In this document: positions 1 through 9,153 of the stretch, piece after piece
How positions within the stretch are numbered: the stretch's first letter is position 1
Layout: each line of letters begins with the position of its first letter
Source of the DNA: an uncultured Clostridia bacterium
GTDB lineage: Bacteria > Bacillota > Clostridia > TANB77 > CAG-508
Direction of reading: 5' to 3'
Length of the DNA: 47,364 nt
Assembly: GCA_944387495.1 (NCBI GenBank)
Contig: CALXFD010000014.1
Span: 1 to 47,364, forward strand
Translations under genes and position numbers: made by a program
The notes under the pieces: generated by a model
What the model was told of the DNA's origin: nothing
Seen by the model: the letters and a program-made list of their open reading frames with translations, nothing else
Databases searched by the model: none

Positions 1-98
1 ATATGATGATTGACCTATGGTCAATCCATACATCTGTCCCCAAATGGACAAAAATGTCCAAAAGGAAACGTCCCCAAATGGTCCGTCCCCAATTTACC
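1..98. repeat. Short repeat-rich intergenic segment at the window edge
   Basis: This segment downstream of minC has an inverted repeat, ATTGACC/GGTCAAT, at 8-25, two copies of TCCCCAAATGG (about 38-48 and 72-82) and the small palindrome TGGACA/TGTCCA between them. The pattern looks like a dispersed intergenic repeat or the edge of a small mobile element, but no transposase is visible. minD, which often follows minC, is not within these 98 bases. Confidence 0.3.
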
Positions 99-713
99 CT
101 AATTAATCACTATATTATTTTCATCATCTATATATACATATGCTTGCTTGTGCATTGGTTCTTCGTCTCTGTCTATTTCTTTTACTACATTTGCTATTCT
201 TATTTGCACTGTGTCTAGCAAGCCTGCTGCTATTATTGCTTGTTTGTTTCCTTTTGCTCCTGCATGTGCTAGGCCTCTTAATGCTCCTAATACTACTATG
301 TTGTCTGATGCCATTACCTCTGCTCCTGAGTTTACATCTCCTAGGATTACTAGGCTTCCTTCTACTTCCATTTTTTGTCCTGAACGTAATGAACCTTTAT
401 GGAATTTTGTTTCTGACATCGCTATTTCTTTGTTAAATGTTCTTGTTATGCTTGATAATCCTAGGCTTTTTGGCATGTCAAAGTCTATTTCTACATCTAT
501 TTTTTCTTTTATTATTTCTTGTATTTGGTCTATTTCTTTATTTTTTAATATTTTTCCTGTTACCATTATTGGTGTTTTTTCATCTTTGTATAATTTTTTT
601 AGTTCTGGTAATTTCTTTTTTAGATTTTCTACTATTTCGTTTTGTTCTGCATCATCATTTATTTTTATTAATATTTGATTTTTTTTAAGGTTTATGCTTA
701 CACAGTTTTTCAT
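99..713 (-). CDS. minC: Septum site-determining protein MinC
   Basis: MinC inhibits FtsZ polymerisation away from midcell and works with MinD at the membrane. The 204-residue product has the usual two parts: an alpha/beta N-terminal domain (about 1-95) and a C-terminal right-handed beta-helix (about 105-180) with the recognisable stretch GSLVILGDVNSGAEV and GALRGLAHAGA. Length is normal for the family. An AGGAAG ribosome binding site lies about 9 nt before the ATG. It is the last gene of the minus-strand mreBCD-mrdA-minC group, the usual Firmicutes order. minD would be expected next but lies outside the window or is absent. Confidence 0.93.
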   Translation of the reverse strand: MKNCVSINLKKNQILIKINDDAEQNEIVENLKKKLPELKKLYKDEKTPIMVTGKILKNKEIDQIQEIIKEKIDVEIDFDMPKSLGLSSITRTFNKEIAMSETKFHKGSLRSGQKMEVEGSLVILGDVNSGAEVMASDNIVVLGALRGLAHAGAKGNKQAIIAAGLLDTVQIRIANVVKEIDRDEEPMHKQAYVYIDDENNIVIN

Positions 714-770
714 TTTTTCATACTTCCTATCTTTATATAATTATATAATTGAATATTTTTACTATATTTT

Positions 771-2891
771 TTATCTTAGTGATTGTAAGTAAGATTGTGC
801 TGACATGTCTTCTTGTACATCTTGTGTATTCATTCCAAAGTATTCTTGCATTATGTCTCTTACTACTTCTGCTGTATAGTTACCATGTCCTCCATTTTCT
901 ACCATTACAACTATTGCTATTTCTGGGTCTTCAAATGGTGCATATCCTGCAAACCATGCATGTACTATATCTTTTCCATTTTCGTCTGTTCCTGCTTCTG
1001 CTGAACCGGTTTTTCCTCCTACTTCTATCCCAAAGTCTCTAAATCTTACATATGCTGTACCTGTTGTGTCACTTGTAACTGATTTCATTCCTTGGCGTAT
1101 TGCATCTAGGTTTTGTTCATTTATGTTTAAGTCTTCTGTTTGTTCTTCTGTTATTCCTAGTTTTTGGTTTACAAAATTATTTATTTCTTCTTTTGAAGCT
1201 TCTGTTCCATCTGGTTTTCTTATTGTTTTTATTATGCTTACATCTATTGGTTTTCCTCCATTTGCAACCATTGCTAAATATTTTGTCATTTGTAATGGAC
1301 TAAATGAATCTAAACCTTGTCCTATTGATGCATTTATTGTTTGTCCTTTTGTCCATGTTACTCCTACTTGTTCTGCATATTCTGGTGTTGCCATCGCTCC
1401 TGCTGTTTCACTTGGTAATTCTATTCCTGTTTTTACTCCTAGTCCGAAGTATCTTGCATATTTTGCAAGTGTTTCTATTCCCATTCTGTCTCCTGTTTCA
1501 TAAAAGAAATAGTTACATGATTTTTCTATTGCTCCTGATACATTTAGCAAGCCATGTCCTCTGTGGTAATCTGTATAATACCAGCATGGCCATGTTAATC
1601 CATATTTTCTATATAATCCTGTGTCATTTATTTGTTCTGTTCTTGTGATTGCTCCTGATTCAAGTCCTGCTATTGCTGTTACCATTTTAAATATTGAACC
1701 TGGTGGATATGAATTTTGTATAGCTTTATTCATTAATGGTTTTGCTTCATCTTGATTGTATTTATTCCAATTTTCTGTACTTATTCCTCCTATGAAGTCT
1801 GCTGGATTATAGTTTGGATAACTTGCCATTGCAAGTATTTCTCCTGTTTTTACATTCATTACCACACAGCTTCCTGCTTTTGCATCATATCTTTGTCCAA
1901 ATCCTCCTGATGCAATTTTGTTTATATTATTTTCTAGTGCTTGTTCTGTAATTTTTTGTAGGTTTGAATCTATTGTAAGTACTACATCACTTCCTGCTAT
2001 TGCTTCTTCTGATGTGTATTCTGATGTTATTGTTCCATCAACTGCCATATCTATTTGTTTTGTTCCATTTTTCCCTTTTAGATATTCTTCAAAAACATAT
2101 TCTATTCCTGTTTTTCCTATTATATCATTTTGTGAATATGTCTCTTTTCTTGTTTCATATTCTTCTGCACTTATTGTTGATGCATATCCTAATATATGTG
2201 AAGCAAGAGTTCCTGATGTGTATTCTCTTACTGGTTCTACTACTATATTTATTCCTGGGAATTTGTCTCCACTTTCTGTGAACTCTGCAACTGCTTCTCT
2301 TGGTATATCTTCTGCTATTGTTAATGCTCTTGTACTACTATATCCTGTTATTGTTATTTCATATCTTATTGCTAAAATTTTTCTTACTTCTTTGATATCA
2401 GTATTTTGTATTTCATATCTATCTTTAAAATGGTAAAATGCCTGTTCTGGTGTTGTATTTGCATCTAATTCATTTTCTTCTAACCAACTTTGTAAATCAT
2501 CACCTGTTTTTGTATATTGAAATGGTTCTATTGTTATTGGAAATGAGTCTTCATATGATACTTGGTATTTTTCTAATACATTTACTATATTTAATATTGA
2601 ATTGTTTAGTTCATTATCATCTATCTTTGTTTTATATAGTTCTAATCCAAATTTTGTATTTGTGTTTACTAGTTCTACACCTGTTCTATCAAGTATTGAA
2701 CCTCTTGCTGCTTCCAGGGTTGTTTCTCTTGTTAATCTTGTATTTGATTCTTCTCTATATTCAGCTCCATGAACTATTTGCAAGTTAAATAGTTGTATTA
2801 TTAATATAATTCCAACAAGATATGTTAATACTGTTAAAGTATTATATCTTAATTTAATATTACTTTTCTTTCTTTCTTTTAATCTCCTCAA
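771..2891 (-). CDS. mrdA: Penicillin-binding protein 2, elongasome transpeptidase
   Basis: This is a class B PBP that cross-links peptidoglycan during cylindrical growth, together with MreBCD and RodA. It has a short cytoplasmic tail, one membrane segment (about 20-40), a dimerisation domain (about 55-240) and a transpeptidase domain with all three motifs: SIFK at 399-402, SCN at 458-460 and KTG at 627-629. The length of 706 residues fits PBP2. The start is TTG, chosen because GGAAGGTG lies just upstream. It follows mreD by 13 bases, so it is almost certainly co-transcribed. The annotation is firm; mrdA versus another class B paralogue is decided by the neighbours. Confidence 0.93.
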   Translation of the reverse strand: MRRLKERKKSNIKLRYNTLTVLTYLVGIILIIQLFNLQIVHGAEYREESNTRLTRETTLEAARGSILDRTGVELVNTNTKFGLELYKTKIDDNELNNSILNIVNVLEKYQVSYEDSFPITIEPFQYTKTGDDLQSWLEENELDANTTPEQAFYHFKDRYEIQNTDIKEVRKILAIRYEITITGYSSTRALTIAEDIPREAVAEFTESGDKFPGINIVVEPVREYTSGTLASHILGYASTISAEEYETRKETYSQNDIIGKTGIEYVFEEYLKGKNGTKQIDMAVDGTITSEYTSEEAIAGSDVVLTIDSNLQKITEQALENNINKIASGGFGQRYDAKAGSCVVMNVKTGEILAMASYPNYNPADFIGGISTENWNKYNQDEAKPLMNKAIQNSYPPGSIFKMVTAIAGLESGAITRTEQINDTGLYRKYGLTWPCWYYTDYHRGHGLLNVSGAIEKSCNYFFYETGDRMGIETLAKYARYFGLGVKTGIELPSETAGAMATPEYAEQVGVTWTKGQTINASIGQGLDSFSPLQMTKYLAMVANGGKPIDVSIIKTIRKPDGTEASKEEINNFVNQKLGITEEQTEDLNINEQNLDAIRQGMKSVTSDTTGTAYVRFRDFGIEVGGKTGSAEAGTDENGKDIVHAWFAGYAPFEDPEIAIVVMVENGGHGNYTAEVVRDIMQEYFGMNTQDVQEDMSAQSYLQSLR

Positions 2892-2904
2892 TTTTTCACC
2901 TTCC

Positions 2905-3438
2905 TTAGAAATACCTTGTTAAAATTTTGTTCCCCTTATATTCATTTTCTATACTATATCCCAATTTTTGAATTAATGGATAGATTATTATCGTTATTAT
3001 TAGATTGTATATTACTTCAATAGATAATATTTTTATAAAGTTAAATATTTCTAAGTTTCGAACTAATATAATATTGTTTAGTATATATGTTACTACTTCA
3101 AATATTATTGTTGTTCCTAATACCATAAACATTATTGTTGCTCTACTATCTTTTGAAAAGTTTTTATCAAATGTTGCTGATAAAAATCCTATAATTCCAT
3201 ATCCTATTGCATTTACTCCTACTTGCATTCCTATTACTAAATCTAATATTAACCCTAATACTACACCATATACTATTCCTGTTATTCTATTTGTAAATAA
3301 TCCAACAAATAGTACAAATATGACAAATAAATTTGGCATTATTCCTGATATTGTAAACCAATTAAATAAATTTGATTGCAAAAAATATATTATTAGTAAT
3401 GATAATATTAGTAAAAGATTTATTATTACTTTTTTCAA
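2905..3438 (-). CDS. mreD: Rod shape-determining protein MreD
   Basis: MreD is an integral membrane partner of MreC in the elongasome. The 177-residue product is almost wholly hydrophobic, with five or six predicted membrane segments and the family-like stretch GIVYGVVLGLILDLV at about 55-70. The start is TTG with a strong GGAGGT ribosome binding site. It lies 16 bases after mreC and 13 before mrdA in the same operon. Sequence identity in this family is low, so the call rests on topology, size and position between mreC and mrdA. Confidence 0.88.
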   Translation of the reverse strand: MKKVIINLLLILSLLIIYFLQSNLFNWFTISGIMPNLFVIFVLFVGLFTNRITGIVYGVVLGLILDLVIGMQVGVNAIGYGIIGFLSATFDKNFSKDSRATIMFMVLGTTIIFEVVTYILNNIILVRNLEIFNFIKILSIEVIYNLIITIIIYPLIQKLGYSIENEYKGNKILTRYF

Positions 3439-3454
3439 TTGGTTTACCTCCTTT

Positions 3455-4270
3455 TTAATTTGTTACAATTACTAAAACTGTGTCTAATTTATCAAAATCT
3501 ACTGCTGTTTCTACTATTGCATATCTATCTGTTACATTTTTTGTGTTTACTACTCTTTTTATACTTCCTACATGTATTCCTTTTGGATATATTCCTCCAA
3601 GTCCAGATGTTTCTACACTATCTCCTTGTACTATATTATCATCTGTTGGTAAATACATTGCTTTTAATGCTGATTCTTCATCTTGTGTTCCTTTACATAC
3701 AATACCTTCATCTGTTGTACTTAAAGAACAGCTTACTGAACTTGATGTATCTATTATTGTTTGTACTTTTGCAGTTGTATCTGTTACTGATACTACATGT
3801 CCAACTAAACCTTGGTCTGCAATTACTGTCATATTTTCTGTTATTCCGTCATTTTTTCCTACATTTATTACCACTGTTTTTGAATAATTGCTTATATCTT
3901 TATTTATGATATATGCTGGTACTGTTTTGTATTCTCCATATTTTTCTGCTAAGTCTAAATATTCTTTTAATGTTTCATTTTCTGATTTTATATTTTCTAA
4001 TTCTCTTAATGATTGTTCTAATTCACTATTTTTTTGTTTTAGTTCTTCATTTTCAGTTTTTAAATTATTTATGTCAGTAAAAAATGTACTATTTCCACTT
4101 ATTTTATTTTTCAAATATGTCAATCCATTTTGTACTGGCATTACTAATTTACTTGCTGCATTTTCAAAAAAAGATAGTTGGCTATCTGAATTTGAAAATA
4201 CTACTATTAATATTAAAATAATTATAGTTATAACAATTCCTGCTATTTCAGCTTTCTTATTTCTATACAT
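3455..4270 (-). CDS. mreC: Rod shape-determining protein MreC
   Basis: MreC is a bitopic membrane protein that links MreB filaments to the periplasmic-side wall synthesis enzymes. The 271-residue product has an N-terminal anchor (about 9-26), a coiled coil (about 65-105, rich in L, E, K and N) and the beta-rich MreC core, with GLVGHVVSVTDTTAKVQTI and GLGGIYPKGIHVG visible. All parts are present at normal length. It lies between mreB and mreD on the same strand, with short gaps. Confidence 0.93.
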   Translation of the reverse strand: MYRNKKAEIAGIVITIIILILIVVFSNSDSQLSFFENAASKLVMPVQNGLTYLKNKISGNSTFFTDINNLKTENEELKQKNSELEQSLRELENIKSENETLKEYLDLAEKYGEYKTVPAYIINKDISNYSKTVVINVGKNDGITENMTVIADQGLVGHVVSVTDTTAKVQTIIDTSSSVSCSLSTTDEGIVCKGTQDEESALKAMYLPTDDNIVQGDSVETSGLGGIYPKGIHVGSIKRVVNTKNVTDRYAIVETAVDFDKLDTVLVIVTN

Positions 4271-4286
4271 TTTTTACTCCATTCTT

Positions 4287-5318
4287 CTATCTTTTTCTTC
4301 TAGCATTAATTAAAACTGTTTTTAATCTTTCTAAGTCTTCTAATGTTTTACCTGTTCCTCTTACTACACATTCTAATGGTTCTTCTGCTATATATACAGG
4401 CATACCTGTTTCTTGGCTTAATAATTTGTCTAAGTTTTTAATTAATGCTCCACCACCTGCAAGTACAATTCCTTTTTCCATTATATCTGATGCTAATTCT
4501 GGTGGTGTTTTTTCTAGTGTTAGTTTTACTATTTCTACTATTTTTGATATTGATTCTTTTATTGCTTCTTCTACTTGTGATGATGATATTTTTTCTGTTC
4601 TTGGTAATCCATCTGATAAATCTCTACCTCTTATTTCTATTGTTGTCTCTGTCATAAGTGGCATTGCACATCCTATTTGTATTTTTATTTGTTCTGCTGT
4701 TGTTTCTCCTATTGCTAAGTTCATTTCTCTTTTTACATAGTTAACTATATCTTCGTCTAACTCATCACCTGCAACTCTTAGGGAATGGCTTACTACAATT
4801 CCCCCAAGTGATATAACTGCAACTTCTGTTGTTCCTCCACCTATATCTACAACAATATTTCCACTAGGTTCACCAACATCTAATGATGCACCTATTGCTG
4901 CTGCCATTGGTTCTTCTATTAAATATACCTCTTTTGCTCCTGCTTGTATTACTGATTCTTCTACTGCTCTTTCTTCTACTTCTGTTATTCCAGATGGTAC
5001 ACCTACTACAACTCTTGGTTTTCCTATATTATATCTTCTTCCCACTTTTCCTATAATGTTTTTTAACATTAATTGTGTTGCTGTAAAATCTGCAATAACT
5101 CCATCTTTTAATGGTCTTACTGCTTTTATTTGTTCTGGTGTTCTTCCTAACATTTCTTTTGCTTCTGTACCTGTTGCTAATATATTTCCTGTTTTTCTAT
5201 CTATTGCAACTACTGATGGCTCTTTTAAAATTATTCCTTTCCCCTTTAATGTTACTAAAATATTTGCTGTTCCTAGGTCTATTCCTATATCCTTTGAACC
5301 AAATGTAAAAAATTTCAT
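4287..5318 (-). CDS. mreB: Actin-like cell shape protein MreB
   Basis: MreB is a bacterial actin that organises lateral wall synthesis at the inner face of the membrane. The product of about 343 residues has the phosphate-1 motif DIGIDLGTANILV near the start, phosphate-2 motif VVDIGGGTTEVAVI (about 155-170) and the adenosine motif GIVLAGGGALIKNLD near the C-terminus. I place the start at the ATG at 5318, nine bases after AAAGGA; an upstream GTG at 5336 overlaps that site and is unlikely. It is the first mre gene, just downstream of radC, the classic Firmicutes order. Confidence 0.95.
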   Translation of the reverse strand: MKFFTFGSKDIGIDLGTANILVTLKGKGIILKEPSVVAIDRKTGNILATGTEAKEMLGRTPEQIKAVRPLKDGVIADFTATQLMLKNIIGKVGRRYNIGKPRVVVGVPSGITEVEERAVEESVIQAGAKEVYLIEEPMAAAIGASLDVGEPSGNIVVDIGGGTTEVAVISLGGIVVSHSLRVAGDELDEDIVNYVKREMNLAIGETTAEQIKIQIGCAMPLMTETTIEIRGRDLSDGLPRTEKISSSQVEEAIKESISKIVEIVKLTLEKTPPELASDIMEKGIVLAGGGALIKNLDKLLSQETGMPVYIAEEPLECVVRGTGKTLEDLERLKTVLINARRKR

Positions 5319-5344
5319 GTTCAACATTCCTTTCACTTATAAAT

Positions 5345-6058
5345 TTATATTGTATTTTCATCACTTACCATTTCAGAAAATATACTTACATATTTCATAT
5401 TTCCTATTACTATATGGTCTAATAGCTGTATATCAAGTGACATTGCTGCCATATGTAGCCTTTCAGTAATTTGTATATCTGCCTTGCTTGGAGTTGGGTC
5501 ACCACTTGGATGGTTGTGTACCAATATTATTTTTGGTGCTTGCATTTTTATTGGCTCTACTAATATATCTTTTATTGATATATTAGTAAAATTAGTTCCT
5601 CCTATTGTTATATTTTTGATTTTTAGTATTTCATTTTTTGTGTTTAATATAAGGAGTTTTGCTATCTCTACTTTTTCAAATCTTACTTCTTCCATTAGAA
5701 GTTTCGCTACATCTTCTGGACTTTTTATTCTAATTTTTTTATAGTTAATAGGTATTGCCATTCTACTTGCTAGTTCACATAGTGCTTTTATTTGTATTGC
5801 TTTTACTCTTCCTATTCCTTTTATTTTCATTAATTCCTGCAAACTAAATTCTCTTAAAAAATCAAGATTGTTTTGTTCTACATTTTTATTATTCATTGAT
5901 AATATTCTTTGCGCAAGTGTTAATGAAGATTCTTCTTTTGTTCCTGTTTTTATTATTATTGCTAATAATTCTGCGTTTGATAGTCTTTTTTCTCCATATA
6001 ATTCTAATTTTTCATAAGGTCTTTCTGTTTCTGGTAATTGTTTTATTTTTATTGACAA
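5345..6058 (-). CDS. radC: RadC family JAB/MPN-domain protein
   Basis: RadC proteins have a helix-hairpin-helix region and a metal-binding JAB/MPN domain. Their cellular role is still unclear, and early claims of a direct DNA repair role were not upheld. The product is 237 residues with HhH-like KIKGIGRVKAIQIKA at about 78-92. The JAMM motif is complete: H181-N-H183, then PSGDPTPSKAD with the acidic ligand at D194. The start is TTG with GGAAGG upstream. It sits between the DUF4321 gene and mreB, a conserved arrangement in Clostridia. Confidence 0.93.
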   Translation of the reverse strand: MSIKIKQLPETERPYEKLELYGEKRLSNAELLAIIIKTGTKEESSLTLAQRILSMNNKNVEQNNLDFLREFSLQELMKIKGIGRVKAIQIKALCELASRMAIPINYKKIRIKSPEDVAKLLMEEVRFEKVEIAKLLILNTKNEILKIKNITIGGTNFTNISIKDILVEPIKMQAPKIILVHNHPSGDPTPSKADIQITERLHMAAMSLDIQLLDHIVIGNMKYVSIFSEMVSDENTI

Positions 6059-6089
6059 AATATCATCCTTCCTGTTTTATATTTTGCCC

Positions 6090-6347
6090 CTAAATTTTTT
6101 TGTATATAAATATTGATAATATCATTCCTATTATACTTGCTACGTTTATTTTAAACATTAATGCAAATGTTATTTTTACAACGCTTAAATCTAATACAAT
6201 AGGATTTTCTAATCCAAAACTTTGACTATATGATAACCACCATAGCCAGTCTACTCTTGATGCAAGTTCTCCTAGTAATCCCCCTACTACTAGTCCTGAT
6301 AATATAAATATTAATAAAATCCATATATTTTTTTCTTTCGTCGCCAT
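6090..6347 (-). CDS. DUF4321-family small membrane protein
   Basis: This 85-residue protein has two membrane segments (about 9-28 and 60-82) around a loop containing WLWWLSYSQSFGLENP and DLSVVKITFALMFKIN. These features and the location next to radC/mreB match the DUF4321 family of Clostridia, whose function is unknown. The ribosome binding site GGAGG lies just before the ATG. It probably begins the radC-mreB-minC transcript. The family call rests on remembered sequence pattern and position. Confidence 0.75.
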   Translation of the reverse strand: MATKEKNIWILLIFILSGLVVGGLLGELASRVDWLWWLSYSQSFGLENPIVLDLSVVKITFALMFKINVASIIGMILSIFIYKKI

Positions 6348-6591
6348 TTTTTACCTCCATCTTTTGCTCTTTCCTTACGGAAATTTATTTTATCACATAG
6401 CTATTATAACTTGATTTAACAAATTTTTCAAGTAAAATACTTTATTTTTTAATATTTCTATGTTATATTATTCAATATAAATTTACTAGATTGATTTCAA
6501 TAATTAAAGTTACCAAAATTTATGCATTTCAATATAATAATATTAGTAGTATAATATATTTAGTGATATATAAAAGGAGGTTCACTTTTTA

Positions 6592-7233
6592 ATGAAAATT
6601 GAAAAACTTACTGATAATAAGATAAGGATTATAATTAACTTAGATGACCTTATGGAAAAGAATATAGATTCTTCTGTTTTTACTAAACCTCTTGAAACTC
6701 AAACTTTTCTTTTAGATGTTTTAAATAAGGCTGAAAAAGAAGTTGGTTTTTATACAGATGGTTGTAAATTGTTAATAGAAGCTTTTTCTTCTGATGAGGG
6801 TAGTTTTGTTTTTACAATAACTAAGTATGAGGATAATTCTGATAAATCTCCAAATTCTATAACAATTCCTGGCAGACGAAAAGTTACTGCTAAAAAGAAA
6901 ACTTTAAAATCAGATTGCAAGACTTCTATTTTTAAGTTTTCTAGTTTTGAAGAGTTTTGTAATCTTTGTAATTGTTTAAATGAAATGGGAAATATAAATT
7001 TAAAGGGTATTTCTAAAAATATTTCTTTATATTTATATAATGATACATATTATTTAGTAATTTCTGATATAAATATAGAAAATAATAAATTAAAGCATTT
7101 TTATTCTGTTGTTTCAGAATTTGCTAGTCTATGTTCTCAGTCTAATACTTTTGAGACTAAACTTATTGAACACGGCAAAGCTATTATTAAGAAAAATGCT
7201 ATTAATGCTGGAATAAAATATTTTGTTAATTAG
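6592..7233 (+). CDS. mecA: Adaptor protein MecA
   Basis: MecA delivers substrates (ComK and unfolded proteins in Bacillus) to the ClpC protease and promotes ClpC hexamer assembly. The 213-residue product has the family N-terminus MKIEKLTDNKIRIII, followed by the DLMEKNID and LLDVLNKAEKEVGF region of the substrate-binding domain, a charged linker (about 85-105) and a C-terminal ClpC-binding domain from about 110. A strong AAAGGAGG site lies 9 bases before the ATG. It is a monocistronic plus-strand gene ended by the hairpin at 7235-7277. Confidence 0.92.
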   Translation: MKIEKLTDNKIRIIINLDDLMEKNIDSSVFTKPLETQTFLLDVLNKAEKEVGFYTDGCKLLIEAFSSDEGSFVFTITKYEDNSDKSPNSITIPGRRKVTAKKKTLKSDCKTSIFKFSSFEEFCNLCNCLNEMGNINLKGISKNISLYLYNDTYYLVISDINIENNKLKHFYSVVSEFASLCSQSNTFETKLIEHGKAIIKKNAINAGIKYFVN

Positions 7234-7234
7234 T

Positions 7235-7277
7235 AAAAAACCTAATATTTGTTGCTTATACAAATATTAGGTTTTTT
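7235..7277. terminator. Bidirectional intrinsic terminator after mecA
   Basis: The arms CCTAATATTTG (7241-7251) and CAAATATTAGG (7261-7271) pair perfectly around a 9-nt loop, with A6 before and T6 after, so the hairpin can terminate on both strands. It ends mecA and probably also the M23 peptidase gene coming from the right. Confidence 0.9.
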
Positions 7278-7334
7278 GATTTTATAATTAAATATTTATA
7301 ATAAATTGTATTTAATATACATTTTTTATTAATC

Positions 7335-7364
7335 AATCCACAATTTACTCATAAATTGTGGATT
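7335..7364. repeat. Perfect hairpin downstream of the M23 peptidase gene
   Basis: AATCCACAATTT and AAATTGTGGATT pair around a 6-nt loop, 7 bases after the stop codon of the peptidase gene. The T-run lies only on the plus-strand side, so on the minus strand it is more likely an mRNA 3'-end stabilising hairpin than a full terminator. Confidence 0.6.
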
Positions 7365-7371
7365 ATATTTT

Positions 7372-8385
7372 TTAATATAAGTAATTTTGTGGATTGTATG
7401 CTACACCATTTACTCTTACTTCTAAATGTAAGTGTGGACCTGTTGAATTTCCTGTTGAACCAACTGCTGCAATTGTTTCTCCTTGTGCTACTGTTTGTCC
7501 AGCTGATGCATATAATTTACTACAATGTCCGTAATATGTTTGTACTCCATTTCCATGAGATATTACTATCATATATCCATATGAACCTTTCCAACCTGAA
7601 AATGTAACTGTTCCTCCTGCTGCTGCTTTGACTGGTGTTCCTGATGCTGTTGCAATATCTAAACCTGTATGTGATGAACTTCTTACACTACTATTTACTC
7701 CAAATCTCGATGTAATTGTTCCTGATACTGGTCTTATTAAAGAAATTCCTAAACTAGCTTTTCCACCTGATATATTTGTTGATGTATTTACTTTTCCTGA
7801 ACTAGATGTTTTAACCTTTGCATTTTGTGCTACTGTAACTGTTTTTATCGGTTCAACATATAATTTTGAAACTGCTTCATCTACTGAAACAAAATCTTTT
7901 AAATTTGTTTCATATTTTTCTGCTATTGATATATTATCTATATTTGTACTTTTTTTCTCTTTTAATGTATCTACAACTTTTTCTGCATCTTCAAAACTTG
8001 ATACATAATATTTTTCTTCTTGATTATCTAAGATTGCGTAATATCTATAATATGGCATTCCTTGGCTTGTAACTTGGTTATAAATTTCATCATCATTTGT
8101 TACTACATTCCTTTTTAATAGGCATAATTTATATTCTGGTAAATTTTCTACTTGAACAAAAGCTATATTTCCATTTGTTCCATCACCATTTTCTACATAA
8201 TTATTTATCTTTTTTTGTAATTCAGATTTATTTTCTGTGTATCCTACTTGTTTTCCATCTATAAATACACTGTATGTAGGTTTATATAAAAAAGCAACTG
8301 CTCCTATTATTAAAAATAACGCAATAAAAAACAATACTGTAAACTTAATTCCTCTCTTCGCATGAACCATTACTTTTTTAAACAT
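7372..8385 (-). CDS. M23 family (LytM-type) cell wall peptidase
   Basis: This is a probable zinc endopeptidase or peptidoglycan-binding protein. The 337-residue product has a cytoplasmic basic tail and one membrane anchor (about 14-33), an unassigned outer region (about 35-210, starting FIDGKQVGYTENKSELQKKI) and a C-terminal M23 domain. The zinc ligands are intact: H239-x3-D243 in SSHTGLDIA and H318-x-H320 in GPHLHLEV, with YYGHCSKL between them. Intact ligands suggest an active enzyme, unlike the degenerate LytM domains of some regulators. Similar proteins in spore formers act in sporulation (SpoIIQ) or wall turnover; the sequence does not decide. Confidence 0.88.
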   Translation of the reverse strand: MFKKVMVHAKRGIKFTVLFFIALFLIIGAVAFLYKPTYSVFIDGKQVGYTENKSELQKKINNYVENGDGTNGNIAFVQVENLPEYKLCLLKRNVVTNDDEIYNQVTSQGMPYYRYYAILDNQEEKYYVSSFEDAEKVVDTLKEKKSTNIDNISIAEKYETNLKDFVSVDEAVSKLYVEPIKTVTVAQNAKVKTSSSGKVNTSTNISGGKASLGISLIRPVSGTITSRFGVNSSVRSSSHTGLDIATASGTPVKAAAGGTVTFSGWKGSYGYMIVISHGNGVQTYYGHCSKLYASAGQTVAQGETIAAVGSTGNSTGPHLHLEVRVNGVAYNPQNYLY

Positions 8386-8552
8386 TACACTATCTCCTTT
8401 TTATCTTATGGATATTAATGTAATAATATTGTAACATATTCTTTTTTGCAAAGATTGCCAATAGCTAATTTCCCTAAGCTAGTATCGTTTTTTATTGTTT
8501 ATCTTCGTTTTATTCTTTTTTTCTCTCTTTTTTGATTTTCTATTTTTTAAAG

Positions 8553-8798
8553 TTATTGTTGCAATTCTGTTTTTACTGTACTAACTTCTGTTACAGTAGC
8601 TTTTTGAGCAGGTATATAATAACCTTTTGATTGTGCTATTTTAAATAGTTCATATTGAAAACTTTCATCACTATTTCTTATTTGTTGGAATGTTTGTCTT
8701 AATTGCATATTTTCACATTCTGATATTGCTGTTTGATATGCTGTTAAATCTGATTTAACTCCTGCTAAAATGTCATTTACCATTGTTTTTTCATCCAT
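8553..8798 (-). CDS. CotF-like spore coat protein
   Basis: This 81-residue protein is all helical and resembles Coat F domain proteins: NDILAGVKSDLTAYQTAISECENMQLRQ followed by an FQYELFKIAQSKGYYIPA segment. Such proteins are structural parts of the spore coat or are made late in sporulation. A GGAGGAAAAG site precedes the ATG. It forms a pair with the shorter CotF-like gene directly upstream (gap of 31 bases), and both probably share one sporulation promoter. Confidence 0.82.
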   Translation of the reverse strand: MDEKTMVNDILAGVKSDLTAYQTAISECENMQLRQTFQQIRNSDESFQYELFKIAQSKGYYIPAQKATVTEVSTVKTELQQ

Positions 8799-8829
8799 GT
8801 TCTTTTCCTCCTTAATTAAATTTCTACTT

Positions 8830-9018
8830 TTAATTGTTTAAAAATGTCATTAATTTTTGTTTTGTATTTAATGCATCTTGTGCAGATTTTGTAAATAATT
8901 GTTTTATTTGTGGGTCTACTGCTTGTGATGAATATGTGTTTAATTTTTGATATGCTGTTTCATGTGCTCCTATTAGATGTCTTAAATGTTGTAATTCCAT
9001 TTGATTTAAGTCTGCCAT
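8830..9018 (-). CDS. Short CotF-like spore coat protein
   Basis: This 62-residue helical protein (ADLNQMELQHLRHLIGAHETAYQKLNTYSSQ) resembles the first half of Coat F proteins. I chose the ATG at 9018, nine bases after AAAGGA, rather than the ATG at 9027 that overlaps that site. It lies immediately upstream of the longer CotF-like gene. The two may form a pair of coat subunits, which is inference. Confidence 0.75.
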   Translation of the reverse strand: MADLNQMELQHLRHLIGAHETAYQKLNTYSSQAVDPQIKQLFTKSAQDALNTKQKLMTFLNN

Positions 9019-9109
9019 TTTTATCATTCCTTTCTTATAATTTCTTTATAGAGTATTTCCATTTTTCTTATTTTTATACAACATTAACATTTTTTTGTGT
9101 GGCATAAAA

Positions 9110-9142
9110 AATAAAACTTCAATTTTTATTTGAAGTTTTATT
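9110..9142 (-). terminator. Terminator of pcrA
   Basis: AATAAAACTTCAA (9110-9122) pairs with TTGAAGTTTTATT (9130-9142). On the minus strand the hairpin is followed by a run of T, 12 bases after the pcrA stop codon. Confidence 0.85.
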
Positions 9143-9153
9143 ACTGCTCTTTA